64,000 nt of DNA from JABWBD01 sp040768665 (GTDB lineage Bacteria > Planctomycetota > Planctomycetia > Pirellulales > Thermoguttaceae). Below are positions 36,702-44,853 of this stretch, one piece after another. Location of the stretch: assembly GCA_040768665.1 (NCBI GenBank), contig JAXGMN010000024.1:62001-126000 (forward strand), given 5' to 3'. Both the position numbers and the translations under genes were made by a program. Below the pieces are notes generated by a model, which was given only the letters and a program-made list of their open reading frames with translations, had not been told where the DNA came from and did no database searches. The stretch's first letter is position 1. Every line of letters starts with the position of its first letter.

Positions 36702-37250
36702 TCATTCGATGACCGCGCTGGGCGTAACCGGGCGCTGATCGTCGTTGTCGTCGGCAGTTATGATGGTCACCGGGATAGCGATTGCAGCGGCGATTGCGGC
36801 AGGAACGGCCAGCGTGGCCCAACAGGGAGGACCGCACGGACCGCAACCGAACTGCCCGCGCGCCAAATCTCTGCCCGCGACCAGCAGGGCGCCTTGCTGC
36901 GAACCCGAAGGCGCGGTTCCGGGTGCCCAAGCACGAAAAGCTCCGAGGCCATCAGCGGCGACGACCTGGTACGTACCGCCACGCAACCCGCTAAACGCAA
37001 AATAGCCGTTCGCGTCGGTCTTGGCGATGCCAAGCTCCTGCTTACCCGTCCTGATCGAGACCGGCACATCCTTTTGCGGAGCACCGGACGTGTTCAAGAC
37101 TTGACCGAGCAGCACGCCGCCGTTCTGCAATGCGACGTCGGTGACAACCGATCCTTGCGATTGGGGTGCGGCGAAAGCAACTTGCGGCAAACAGAACCCT
37201 ACGGTCGCAAGCGCTACCGCCCAGCTTTGGAATACTCTAATTGGCTTCAT
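36702..37250 (-). CDS. Secreted carboxypeptidase-regulatory-like (CNA_B/SdrD-type) protein
   Basis: The product is 182 aa. A signal peptide ends near PQVAFA. A beta-sandwich repeat follows (GVLLGQVLNTSGAPQKDVPV ... IAKTDANGYFAFSGLRGGTYQVVAADG), the CarboxypepD_reg-like fold of small planctomycete secreted proteins. Then come a Cys pair (GCGPCGPPC) and a hydrophobic C-terminal segment (TLAVPAAIAAAIAIPVTII), which may re-anchor it. The role is unknown; such proteins are thought to be surface or wall components. The ATG at 37250 has AGGA about 11 nt upstream. Confidence 0.85.
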   Translation of the reverse strand: MKPIRVFQSWAVALATVGFCLPQVAFAAPQSQGSVVTDVALQNGGVLLGQVLNTSGAPQKDVPVSIRTGKQELGIAKTDANGYFAFSGLRGGTYQVVAADGLGAFRAWAPGTAPSGSQQGALLVAGRDLARGQFGCGPCGPPCWATLAVPAAIAAAIAIPVTIITADDNDDQRPVTPSAVIE

Positions 37251-37477
37251 TGGTCGGATCCGTCCTCAAAAACGAGAGTAGAGACGCGTTTCCCAGTCTG
37301 TGTGTAATGCCCCGCCCCATCCGCCTCTGACCAAATTACCCCAGCAGGCAAGCGGCGAGTATTCATGCTATCGGCAGGAGCAAAGCAGCAACTGGAGAAA
37401 AGGTACTGAGACAATTCGGGCTCAGTTCGACGAAGAGCCTATCCCAGAACCTCGGAGGAGGAAGGGGACTGGCACGC

Positions 37478-38275
37478 TCAACGGTTCCAGGATCGGAAAT
37501 GGGCGCGGAATCGCTCTTCGCTGTCCGGAAGGCGGCTTCGCAGACGCTGGCTGAAGATTCCCGGGGGGGTGTGGTTCTGAAGGTCCGCCAAATACCGCAC
37601 GAGTGTATCGTGGGCCAGATAGGGCCCGTGGAGCATGAAATGGACCCAGGCCCAACTGTCGCGATATTCCGCCCCGCCCATTTCCGTCACGTCCGCCTTT
37701 TTTTCCAGCTTCTCCAGTCGAGGCGTTATCCCCAGGCGTGCCATCCACCGTACGCCCGTGAGGTACGGGCTGTCAAAGGCTCGCTCGGCCGGGGCCATTT
37801 CGAAGTACTCGGCCAGCCCCTCGTCGAGCCAAAGCGGAACCACCGGCAGGCTGGCGTGCAGCAACGCATGGGTGCACTCATGCCGCAGGTCGACTTCGAT
37901 CTCGCGACTCCAGTACGCGAGCACCATTCCTCGCCCTCCCGTCTTGACATACAGCGCTCGACGGTAGGGAACATGGGGAAGATAATGCGACAGGGCGTCG
38001 CGATAGGCCCTTTCGTCCCGGAACAAGTATAACTCGATCGGTTCTGATGCCCGACGGATGCCGAGATGATGCACAAGATCGGCTTCGAGTTGGCCCAGTT
38101 GCCTGAACAGTGGGTCGATGGAGTCAAGCGCGAAATCGGCCCTGCAGACAAATGGTCCATAGCTCCGCCGCTCGGGCCAGCCGCCGGGGTCCATTCCGAC
38201 GGCCTTACCAGAGCAGACCGCCAGAGAGAACCAGATCATCGCAGCAACGAGAATCCGGTGCGTTAGGAGTTCCAT
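37478..38275 (-). CDS. Secreted zincin-type metallopeptidase-like protein
   Basis: The product is 265 aa with a signal peptide (LVAAMIWFSLAVCSGKAVG). The zinc motif HECTH (H132, E133, H136) is followed by the gluzincin glutamate region LWLDEGLAEYFE (E152/E156). This is the M1/DUF1570-like arrangement of planctomycete peptidases. It probably cleaves extracytoplasmic peptides; the substrate is unknown. Its ATG overlaps the stop of the CpsB-like gene (TGATG at 38273-38277), so the two are coupled. Confidence 0.85.
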   Translation of the reverse strand: MELLTHRILVAAMIWFSLAVCSGKAVGMDPGGWPERRSYGPFVCRADFALDSIDPLFRQLGQLEADLVHHLGIRRASEPIELYLFRDERAYRDALSHYLPHVPYRRALYVKTGGRGMVLAYWSREIEVDLRHECTHALLHASLPVVPLWLDEGLAEYFEMAPAERAFDSPYLTGVRWMARLGITPRLEKLEKKADVTEMGGAEYRDSWAWVHFMLHGPYLAHDTLVRYLADLQNHTPPGIFSQRLRSRLPDSEERFRAHFRSWNR

Positions 38276-39075
38276 CAGCCCGCTTTGCGTGAGGTGAACC
38301 AGCGGGCAAGTCCTTGACGTCGAACGGCGGACCTTCCCCTCACGACCTGACGATTCGCAACCAAGAGAGAAGGATTACGGCAGCAGAGATCCCGCGCTGC
38401 TTCAACGCCGGCCAGTTCCGCGGCCCGTTCGAATGCCCGCCGCATCAGCGGGCGACGGGATTTCGGCCCGTGGGCGTCGGTCGCCAGGAAATGCACCAGC
38501 CCGCGGCTGACGAGGCGTTCGGCCATCGCCGCAATCGGAGGGCCAAATGTGCCGATCAGGCTTCCAGCGGTCACCTGCATCAAGCAGCCGCCGTCGACCA
38601 GCGAATCGACGATCTGCGGCTGAGCGAGCAGACCGAGATTACGCTCCGGGTGCGAGAGGACGCCCACCAGACCGGCGCCCTCGAGTTCGCTCAGCAGCCG
38701 CTCGAGCGGAACATAAAGCTCGTGCGGCAGTTCGAGCAGGACGTACCGCGTGCGGCCTCCTAACGTCAGGACTTCGCCCTTGAGTACCTTGGAGACCATC
38801 TCGGGCTCGATTCTCACGTCAGCTCCGGGCAGCACGCGAAGCGGAATATCTTCTTCGTCGATGAGCCTTTGCAATTCCTCCGCCAGGCATCGAATGGTGC
38901 CGGAACGGTTTTGGCTGTAGTTGCCCAACTGGTGCGGCGTGGCCACGATGGCGGCGATGCCGTCGTCGGCAGCCATTCTCGCCATGGCCAACGATTGAGC
39001 CCAGTCGGCTGCCCCGTCGTCGATGCCGGGCAACAGATGGCAGTGAATATCGACGAACCGGTCCGTACTTCGCAC
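38275..39075 (-). CDS. PHP-family tyrosine-protein phosphatase (CpsB/CapC/YwqE-type)
   Basis: The product is 266 aa. It opens with the PHP metal motif FVDIHCHLLPGIDDGA (H11, H13), then VATPHQLGNY (H48), and later VLSHPERN and FLATDAHGPKSRRP, completing the trinuclear Mn site. CpsB/YwqE enzymes dephosphorylate bacterial tyrosine kinases that control capsule and exopolysaccharide polymerisation. No BY-kinase gene is in view, but surface-glycan genes lie at 25582-29402. An unusual point is the stop-start overlap with a secreted metallopeptidase. Confidence 0.93.
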   Translation of the reverse strand: MRSTDRFVDIHCHLLPGIDDGAADWAQSLAMARMAADDGIAAIVATPHQLGNYSQNRSGTIRCLAEELQRLIDEEDIPLRVLPGADVRIEPEMVSKVLKGEVLTLGGRTRYVLLELPHELYVPLERLLSELEGAGLVGVLSHPERNLGLLAQPQIVDSLVDGGCLMQVTAGSLIGTFGPPIAAMAERLVSRGLVHFLATDAHGPKSRRPLMRRAFERAAELAGVEAARDLCCRNPSLLVANRQVVRGRSAVRRQGLARWFTSRKAG

Positions 39076-39123
39076 GGAAACTCCTCCAATAGAGACGGGT
39101 TAGCGGCCCGCCGCCGGCCACGG

Positions 39124-39154
39124 GTAACCGTTCACGGGGCGGAAGAGCGGTTAC
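39124..39154. repeat. Family B element fragment
   Basis: GTAACCGTTCAC (39124-39135) is followed by the GGGCGGAAGAG block seen at 41525 and ends in GCGGTTAC (39147-39154). It looks like an internally deleted family B copy with both terminal motifs brought together. Confidence 0.5.
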
Positions 39155-39194
39155 GACCACGGATATCGGGACCGCACCTTGTTCAGTGCATCAG

Positions 39195-39476
39195 CTAAGC
39201 AGCTTTTCTACGGCGGATCCTCGGCTGCACCTCCTGCTGCGGGGATTTGTAGCGCTTTGGCTCGCGTGGAGGAGTTGCAGCGCTCGTTGCCGGCGCGATC
39301 CGTAGCTGAGGGGGGTGGATCTGCTTGCCTATCGTGGAGAACCACATCACCACGGATTTCTCGTAGCAGTGATGGCATCTCAACGGCACCAGCAGTGCGC
39401 ACGAAAGCAAAAATCCCCTCCAACCGGGCACGCTACGCACATATGCCTTGTCAGACCAGCAGTAACGGCACTTCAC
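39195..39476 (-). CDS. Small zinc-ribbon protein
   Basis: The product is 93 aa. Two CxxC pairs (C3-x2-C6 in MKCRYCW and C34-x2-C37 in LRCHHCYE) flank a hydrophobic segment (GWRGFLLSCALLVPL). This matches small planctomycete zinc-ribbon proteins of the pattern CxxC ... RPYRCxxC. The tail is basic and Pro-rich. The GTG start at 39476 has GGAGG 9 nt upstream. The function is unknown; nucleic-acid or protein binding is the usual guess for this fold. Confidence 0.55.
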   Translation of the reverse strand: MKCRYCWSDKAYVRSVPGWRGFLLSCALLVPLRCHHCYEKSVVMWFSTIGKQIHPPQLRIAPATSAATPPREPKRYKSPQQEVQPRIRRRKAA

Positions 39477-39582
39477 CGCCTCAATCCTCCATCGGCGCTG
39501 CCCTATGAACTAAGCTTGCGTAGAGTAGGTAGGCGTTCAGTGCGAGTCAAGAGCAGTCGCCCCCACCGATTGTGGAAAACAG

Positions 39583-40092
39583 ATGCAGGTCAATCCGAAC
39601 TTTTTCAAACGAGGAATCTATCCTCTGTTGATTTTCTTCTCGTGTGCTCCGCTGGCCGCACAGGAGTCTCTTCGGAATCAAATCCCGCTTCCACACCGTG
39701 GTATTCCGCGCGATCTGCCGCCGATTCCCCCGAAGCCGTCGCTGCCAATGCGGCACTTTCATCAAGACAGCATACTGCCGGCCTCAATACCGCCAGCGAC
39801 GATTCCCAGAGACAACATGGTCCGGGAAAACCTGCGACCGTCCGATCTCGAGAAGCGCGCCCTTCTGTTCAGCCCGACCGTCATGAACTCCATTCGGCCG
39901 CAACCAATCATCCAGCCAGAACTTGCCCCGCGACGTCTTCATCACGAACTATTGCCACCAAAAGGAAGGGTGCATCAAGGTTCGATCATTTTCCTGCCGC
40001 CGCTTACCCCCCCGAAGGCAGTTCGCAAGGAAAAGCCTCAGTACACCGGTGCCACACCGCGGCCGGACCATCGTCGGATTCTTGGATGGTGA
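39583..40092 (+). CDS. Small secreted proline-rich protein of unknown function
   Basis: The product is 169 aa. A typical signal peptide (YPLLIFFSCAPLAAQ) is followed by a Pro/Arg/Ile-rich sequence with short repeating phrases (IPLPHRGIPRDLPPIPPKP, IPPATIPRDN). No known domain is recognised. It lies about 265 bases before the DUF1559 gene on the same strand. A real gene is likely from the signal peptide, but coding evidence is otherwise moderate. Confidence 0.55.
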   Translation: MQVNPNFFKRGIYPLLIFFSCAPLAAQESLRNQIPLPHRGIPRDLPPIPPKPSLPMRHFHQDSILPASIPPATIPRDNMVRENLRPSDLEKRALLFSPTVMNSIRPQPIIQPELAPRRLHHELLPPKGRVHQGSIIFLPPLTPPKAVRKEKPQYTGATPRPDHRRILGW

Positions 40093-40151
40093 AAGCCTCC
40101 CGCACGCCAAGCTGTTCAGGGACGTGTGGCGGCTGCCCCTGACACAAAGTG

Positions 40152-40197
40152 CGAAGCGCAAGCGAGGGCTCTGGTACCGCCCCTCGCTTGCGCTTCG
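40152..40197. repeat. Family C inverted repeat, copy 2
   Basis: The 17-bp arms CGAAGCGCAAGCGAGGG (40152-40168) and CCCTCGCTTGCGCTTCG (40181-40197) are perfectly complementary around a 12-nt loop. The right arm continues GGTTAA, matching the copy at 35243-35302. Confidence 0.85.
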
Positions 40198-40357
40198 GGT
40201 TAATATGGTGCGCCGTAAACGAGCCATTCCTGGCCGCGAGCGGTATAAACGATTTGCCGATGGGTGTTCGCCAAGCTACGATATAGGTCCGTGAGCCCAC
40301 CCGTACGGCGAGTCGCGGAGCCTCGCATCCCGATTCTTCAATGGAACGTCAGCCGCC

Positions 40358-41413
40358 ATGAAAATCGTATCTCGAATCGGTTTTACGCTGGTGGAACTGC
40401 TCGTGGTCATTGCGATCATCGGTGTGTTGCTGGCTCTGCTGCTTCCAGCAGTTCAGGCGGCACGCGAAGCAGCGCGGCGTTCCCAGTGCTCCAACAACAT
40501 GAAGCAACTCGGGGTGGCTTTGCACAATTACCATACCTCGCATGGTGTTTTTCCTCCGCTGGGCATCGATTTCGGCTGGGGCAGCCATTGCCATGGGGAC
40601 GAGTCGGCCAACAAGCTGGCGAAGAATACGAATGGCTTGGTTCTCTTGTTGCCTTTTCTTGAACAGCAGGCTATCTACGACAGATATGACTTTGGCCAGT
40701 GTGCTTCGCATTCTCACGGGGGCGCCATCGAGCCCTGGGGACCGGGAGTACACTATCCCGGGTCCGGTTCCTATTGGAACAGCCAGGCGCCAAGCGTGGC
40801 AGGCGACGCGGTGGCAAGCGGCAACGCGGATCTCGCTGCTCACGTGCTCGCCGTGTTTACTTGCCCGTCCGACGCCTATCCTCCGTGGCACGACGGCGGA
40901 GTCGTGAAAGACGGTTACACGGGAAATATCTACAAGACGAATTACGACTTTGCCGCCTCGCGGACCGGTTGCTTGGACACGCACCGTGCGACCCCCAAGC
41001 TGCGCATGTTCGGAGAAAACGGCGCCACGGGAATCCGCGACATCACCGACGGCACCAGCAACACGGCGGCGATGAATGAGACCCTGCATTCGTGCGCAGC
41101 CGGCTGGCCCCCGGCCTGGGGGCTTCGCTACTATCGGATGACCGGCGCTGATTTGGCGACGTGCAGTTCCTGCTCTCAAGAGTGCGGAATCAACGTCTGG
41201 AAAATCGAACCCGGTTGCCTCGGTTTCCCAGGGAGCCGAGAACCAATACCGGGGCGACTCTCGGAATATGGGATGGCAGGCAGCCTCCATCCCGGAGGCT
41301 GCAACAGCCTTTTGGCTGATGGCTCGGTTCGATTTCTCTCCGAAACGACGAGCTATGCTGTACTGACCGCGATCTCAACTCCTCAAGGCGGCGAAGTGGC
41401 CAGCGTGCCGTGA
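40358..41413 (+). CDS. DUF1559 protein with prepilin-type N-terminal methylation motif
   Basis: The product is 351 aa. The class III signal GFTLVELLVVIAIIGVLLAL has the cleavage G before F and the E at +5. It is followed by the planctomycete signature LLPAVQAAREAARR and NNMKQLGVALHNYH. The C terminus contains the H-X9-DG-like LHPGGCNSLLADGSVRFLSE. These pseudopilin-like proteins exist in dozens of copies per planctomycete genome, and their fibre-forming role is presumed rather than shown. They are exported and processed by a PilD-type peptidase. Confidence 0.95.
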   Translation: MKIVSRIGFTLVELLVVIAIIGVLLALLLPAVQAAREAARRSQCSNNMKQLGVALHNYHTSHGVFPPLGIDFGWGSHCHGDESANKLAKNTNGLVLLLPFLEQQAIYDRYDFGQCASHSHGGAIEPWGPGVHYPGSGSYWNSQAPSVAGDAVASGNADLAAHVLAVFTCPSDAYPPWHDGGVVKDGYTGNIYKTNYDFAASRTGCLDTHRATPKLRMFGENGATGIRDITDGTSNTAAMNETLHSCAAGWPPAWGLRYYRMTGADLATCSSCSQECGINVWKIEPGCLGFPGSREPIPGRLSEYGMAGSLHPGGCNSLLADGSVRFLSETTSYAVLTAISTPQGGEVASVP

Positions 41414-41512
41414 TCCGTAGACGAGACGTGCCGCGTCGTCGACGGCTCCACGGATGATGGGCAATTTCGGCTTCCGTGGCAGAGCATTCCGAAGCCCCGG
41501 TATTGCGAGGTG

Positions 41513-41640
41513 GTAACCGTTCACCGGGCGGAAGAGAGGTGGAGAGGTCCATGTTTTCGGCCAACGCCATTGGTGCCAGAACACTCGAATTGGCCAAAAA
41601 ACGGCCCCGTCCCCAGCCGCGTGCGCGAACGGTTCCCGCG
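41513..41640 (+). repeat. Family B inverted-repeat element, copy 2
   Basis: It begins GTAACCGTTCAC (41513-41524) and ends near GTGCGCGAACGGTTCC (41620-41635), so both terminal motifs are present and inverted. The body aligns with the reverse complement of 25435-25560 (TGTTTTCGGCCAACG and CCCCGTCCCC blocks). Confidence 0.75.
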
Positions 41641-41696
41641 GTGGTTTGCCCCACATAGGGTGCCCTTCTATACTGTATTTGCGGCTCGGCGTCGAT

Positions 41697-41816
41697 CACC
41701 GTTCACGCACACGGTCGGGGACGGGGCCGCTGTTCGGCGAATTAATGTATTTTCGCGAGAAGACGGTGCTCGAAAGCGTAGACCAGTCCCCGCTTCCGCG
41801 CCGTACATGGTTACGG
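41697..41816 (-). repeat. Family B inverted-repeat element, copy 3
   Basis: The stretch runs from ACCGTTCACGCACACGGT to CATGGTTACGG, with inner GGGGACGGGGCC and CCAGTCCCC. It has the same orientation as 25435-25560 and is inverted relative to the neighbouring copy at 41513-41640. Confidence 0.65.
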
Positions 41817-41866
41817 CGTCGTTGCCTGACCAGACCGCGCATCTACTTCCGGAAAGGAATTGCCCC

Positions 41867-43117
41867 ATGCCCGCCCGCTTTGGGTTCGCACTTTTCGCCG
41901 TGATGTGTCTATCTTCCGGCTGTGGCCGTGTTGTCGGCCCGGATACCGCATCTGCGGCGGGACCTTCCAGCTCAGAGGGGAAAAAATCCATGCCGACCGT
42001 ACGCGTTCGTGTCATCGGTCCCGACGGCCTGCTTGCCCCGCCGGGCGATTCGCCCAAAGTCATCCTTTCCGATGCAGAATGGAAAGAGCGGCTTACTCGG
42101 GAGCAGTATCATATTACCCGTGGCAAGGGCACCGAAAGGGCGTTCTGTGGCGGGCTGTTGGACAACAAGCAGGCCGGCGCCTACGTCTGCGTCTGCTGCA
42201 ATCTTCCTTTGTTTGAATCCGGTTCCAAGTTTCATTCCGGCACCGGATGGCCAAGCTTCTATCAGCCGGTTGCCGTCGAGAATATTCGCGAAGAAGCGGA
42301 CCGCAGCCACGGCACTGTCCGCACCGAGATACTTTGCATGCGGTGCGACGCCCACCTCGGGCATGTGTTTCCGGATGGCCCGCCACCGACCGGGCGCCGC
42401 TACTGCCTGAATTCCGAGGCCCTTCGTTTTGTCCCCAGTAAGCTGTTGAAGACCATCGCCGAGACCTTGGCGGATCCTTCCGAAAGTTCCGAGATCCGTC
42501 CCACACCTGCGAACAATGACTCGCGGGTGGGACTTGCCGAGGCAGTGTTTGCCGGGGGGTGTTTCTGGTGTGTCGAAGCCGTATTCGAACAACTCGAGGG
42601 TGTTGTCGACGCTTTGAGCGGATATGCCGGCGGGTCGGCGGAGACAGCCAGTTACAAGGCCGTCTCCACGGGAACGACCGGCCACGCCGAAGCGGTAAAA
42701 ATCGTCTACGACCCGAAAAAGATCTCGTACGAAGATCTCTTGAAGGTCCATTTCGAAACGCATGATCCCACGACGCTGAATCGTCAGGGCCACGACATCG
42801 GCACCCAGTATCGCTCGGCGATCTTCTTCGCCAACGAGCGGGAAAGGCAGATTGCCGAGGCGTTCATCGCCGACCTCACCGATGCCAAGGCGTTCCGGCG
42901 GCCAATCGTGACGACCCTTGAACCGCTCAAGGGATTCTACCCGGCGGAAGACTACCACCAGGATTACGTGAGCTGCAATCTTCGACAGCCTTACGTCCGT
43001 TCGGTCGCGCTGCCGAAAGTGAGAAAGGTCCGACTGAAGTTCAAAGAGATGCTCAAAGCGGATCAGGACAAACGAGACGACAAGAGGGACGCGGAAGACG
43101 AGGATCCGAAGGAGTAA
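41867..43117 (+). CDS. msrBA: Exported MsrB-MsrA bifunctional methionine sulfoxide reductase
   Basis: The product is about 416 aa. A lipoprotein-type signal (LFAVMCLSSGCG, lipobox cysteine) sends it to the envelope. MsrB comes first, with zinc cysteine pairs in CVCC and CMRCDAHLGHVF and the catalytic cysteine in RRYCLNSEALRF. MsrA follows with the catalytic VFAGGCFWCVEAVFEQL, GHAEAVKIVYDP and QYRSAIFF...DYHQDY. Together they repair both stereoisomers of oxidised methionine in exported proteins. MsrB-before-MsrA fusions are less common than the MsrA-MsrB order. The C-terminal tail is highly charged (Lys/Asp/Glu). The ATG at 41867 has AAAGGA 9 nt upstream; the longer open frame is repeat-derived. 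Confidence 0.94.
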   Translation: MPARFGFALFAVMCLSSGCGRVVGPDTASAAGPSSSEGKKSMPTVRVRVIGPDGLLAPPGDSPKVILSDAEWKERLTREQYHITRGKGTERAFCGGLLDNKQAGAYVCVCCNLPLFESGSKFHSGTGWPSFYQPVAVENIREEADRSHGTVRTEILCMRCDAHLGHVFPDGPPPTGRRYCLNSEALRFVPSKLLKTIAETLADPSESSEIRPTPANNDSRVGLAEAVFAGGCFWCVEAVFEQLEGVVDALSGYAGGSAETASYKAVSTGTTGHAEAVKIVYDPKKISYEDLLKVHFETHDPTTLNRQGHDIGTQYRSAIFFANERERQIAEAFIADLTDAKAFRRPIVTTLEPLKGFYPAEDYHQDYVSCNLRQPYVRSVALPKVRKVRLKFKEMLKADQDKRDDKRDAEDEDPKE

Positions 43118-43237
43118 ACGGCGCCGACCGTGCGACTCCTGCTCCGACGACCAACTCTGCCGTGCCTCGGCCCTCGGAAGATTCCCAAGCTCCCGAGAGT
43201 CTGAAGGACGACGAGGAGTAGAAAAGGCGAGTTCTTC

Positions 43238-44041
43238 ATGAGACGCCGTGCTTTCTTGCAGACAGCGGGCATGGCTTTCGCGGGAGGCGAGGCTCTCGCG
43301 GAGGGCAAGCCGTCGCAACTCCACGCCGGCGAACCGGGCACCAAGACGGTGCTGATCACGCCGGCCCGGTCGTCGCTCGCCGGTGCGCTGGCAGTCGAAT
43401 TGGCGGAGCGCCTGCGCATCGTCCTTGCCGACACCCGCGACCTCGATTCCGAATACGAAGTCCGGAAGGCCGACCTGTTGGACGAGCAGGCGGTTGCGTC
43501 CGTCGTGAATGGCGTCGATGCGATGGTTCACCTGGCGGAACCGCATGCCGGCGTCTCCGCCTCCGAGCAGATCGATTACCGTACTCGCGGCACCTACAAC
43601 CTCCTGAAAGCTGCCGGCAATGCGCGCGTGTCGGCGGTGGTCTACGTCAGTTCGCTTGAGGTGATGCGAGGGCATCCCGACCGCTTTGCCGTGACCGAAG
43701 ATTGGCGGCCGGAGCCCGGGGCCGCTCCCGAGGCGCTGTCCCATTATCTGGGCGAATTCACGTGCCGGGAATTCGCCCGTGAGGGTGCCATGAGTGTCGC
43801 GGTCCTGCGGCTTGGCAAGTTGGCACATCCGGGAGAAAACGAAGGAGCGGAAGCCACCCTTCCTGCCCTGGCTCAAGGCGATGCGGTTCGAGCCGTGATC
43901 CTCGCACTGCAGTACCTGGAGAAGTTGTCCGCGGCGGCCGGTCGCTGGAACGTGTTCCATATTGCCTCCACGTCGACGGCCAGGTTTCCGCTCGGCAAGG
44001 CGGTACGCATACTGGGCTACAGACCGCCGGCGGACGGCTGA
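43238..44041 (+). CDS. NAD-dependent epimerase/dehydratase-like protein with signal segment
   Basis: The product is 267 aa. The N terminus looks like a Tat/Sec signal (MRRRAFLQTAGMAFAGG). The remainder resembles extended SDR enzymes: DLLDEQAVASVVNGVDAMVHLA, then YVSSLEVM. The nucleotide-binding glycines are absent (TVLITPARSSLAGAL in place of GxxGxxG) and the YxxxK site is unclear (SHYLGEF). It may be a non-catalytic or divergent member. It lies 33 bp upstream of a complete SDR gene with the same orientation. Confidence 0.8.
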   Translation: MRRRAFLQTAGMAFAGGEALAEGKPSQLHAGEPGTKTVLITPARSSLAGALAVELAERLRIVLADTRDLDSEYEVRKADLLDEQAVASVVNGVDAMVHLAEPHAGVSASEQIDYRTRGTYNLLKAAGNARVSAVVYVSSLEVMRGHPDRFAVTEDWRPEPGAAPEALSHYLGEFTCREFAREGAMSVAVLRLGKLAHPGENEGAEATLPALAQGDAVRAVILALQYLEKLSAAAGRWNVFHIASTSTARFPLGKAVRILGYRPPADG

Positions 44042-44074
44042 CCTTCCGCTCACAATGCTCCAAGAGGGACGAAG

Positions 44075-44839
44075 ATGAAGGTCCTTATGATTGGCGCCAA
44101 CGGATATCTCGGACCACACGCAGTCCGTGCGTTGGCGCCGCACCATCGCCTGCGGATTACCGACGTCAAACCGGCCCCCGAGGAAATCCGGCGCGAACTG
44201 CCCGGCCACGAGTATTTCGAACTCGACATCACGTCGCGCGATCAAGTGCTCCGCGCGGCCGAAGGGGTCGACGCCATCGTGAACCTCGCTGTCGTGCGGC
44301 GGAAGTCCGAACTGGCATTCCGTGTCAACCTGCTGGGTTGTCTTCACGTGGTCGAGGCGGCCGTGAAGCACGGGATCCGGCGGGTGATCAACACCGGGCC
44401 GCATTTCACCGTCGCCGGACCGACCTACGAACAGCATGATTTCGCCATTCCGCCCGACGTTCCGCCGCATCCGGGGACAGGGCTCTATCCGATCACCAAG
44501 TCGCTCGGGCAGGAAGTCATGCGGATCTACGCCGAGCAGCACGACCTCTATGTCCAGGAGTATCTCTTCTACAGCCTTCGCGACTCGGTCGAACTGAAAC
44601 CCGGCGCCGGCGGTGTGCCCTTCGTGGTCACGTGGTCGGATGCGGCGGAAGTATTTCGGCTCGGGCTCGAGATCGAGTTGGAAAAACTGCCGTCGAAGTG
44701 CGAAGTCTTCTTCATCCTGGGCGATTGTCCGCAGGCAAAGTTCCTCAACGAGAAGGCAAAACGGATCCTGGGATTCCGCCCGAAGGACGACGTCTCCGTC
44801 CTCTGGCAGCAACAGGAAGGTCGATCATCGGAAGCGTAG
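44075..44839 (+). CDS. NAD(P)-dependent epimerase/dehydratase (extended SDR)
   Basis: The product is 254 aa. A Rossmann motif MIGANGYLG is at the N terminus, the acidic cofactor-selecting residue follows in ITDVKP, then DITSRDQVLRAAEGVDAIVNLA and NLLGCLHVVEAAVKHGIRRVINT. The YxxxK motif is YPITKSLG. This is the NDP-sugar epimerase/dehydratase fold, with substrate unknown. It is in line with the preceding SDR-like gene and the beta-helix gene (14 bp downstream), so it may be part of a carbohydrate-use operon. Confidence 0.9.
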   Translation: MKVLMIGANGYLGPHAVRALAPHHRLRITDVKPAPEEIRRELPGHEYFELDITSRDQVLRAAEGVDAIVNLAVVRRKSELAFRVNLLGCLHVVEAAVKHGIRRVINTGPHFTVAGPTYEQHDFAIPPDVPPHPGTGLYPITKSLGQEVMRIYAEQHDLYVQEYLFYSLRDSVELKPGAGGVPFVVTWSDAAEVFRLGLEIELEKLPSKCEVFFILGDCPQAKFLNEKAKRILGFRPKDDVSVLWQQQEGRSSEA

Positions 44840-44853
44840 AAGAGAGAAAACCC

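Larger units (their letters stand above)
41414..41866. other. Gap with two family B elements in opposite orientation
   Basis: About 450 bases between the DUF1559 stop and the MsrBA start are mostly occupied by the copies at 41513-41640 and 41697-41816. Frames that seem to extend the msr gene upstream (to 41510) are translations of these repeats. Confidence 0.7.

Noticed and set aside
41510..41866. N-terminal extension of the MsrBA protein
   Set aside because: It translates family B repeats. A lipoprotein signal and good ribosome site mark the ATG at 41867.
41972..44812. 946-codon minus-strand open frame
   Set aside because: It lies opposite msrBA and two SDR genes with clear motifs. No conserved blocks in its own translation.
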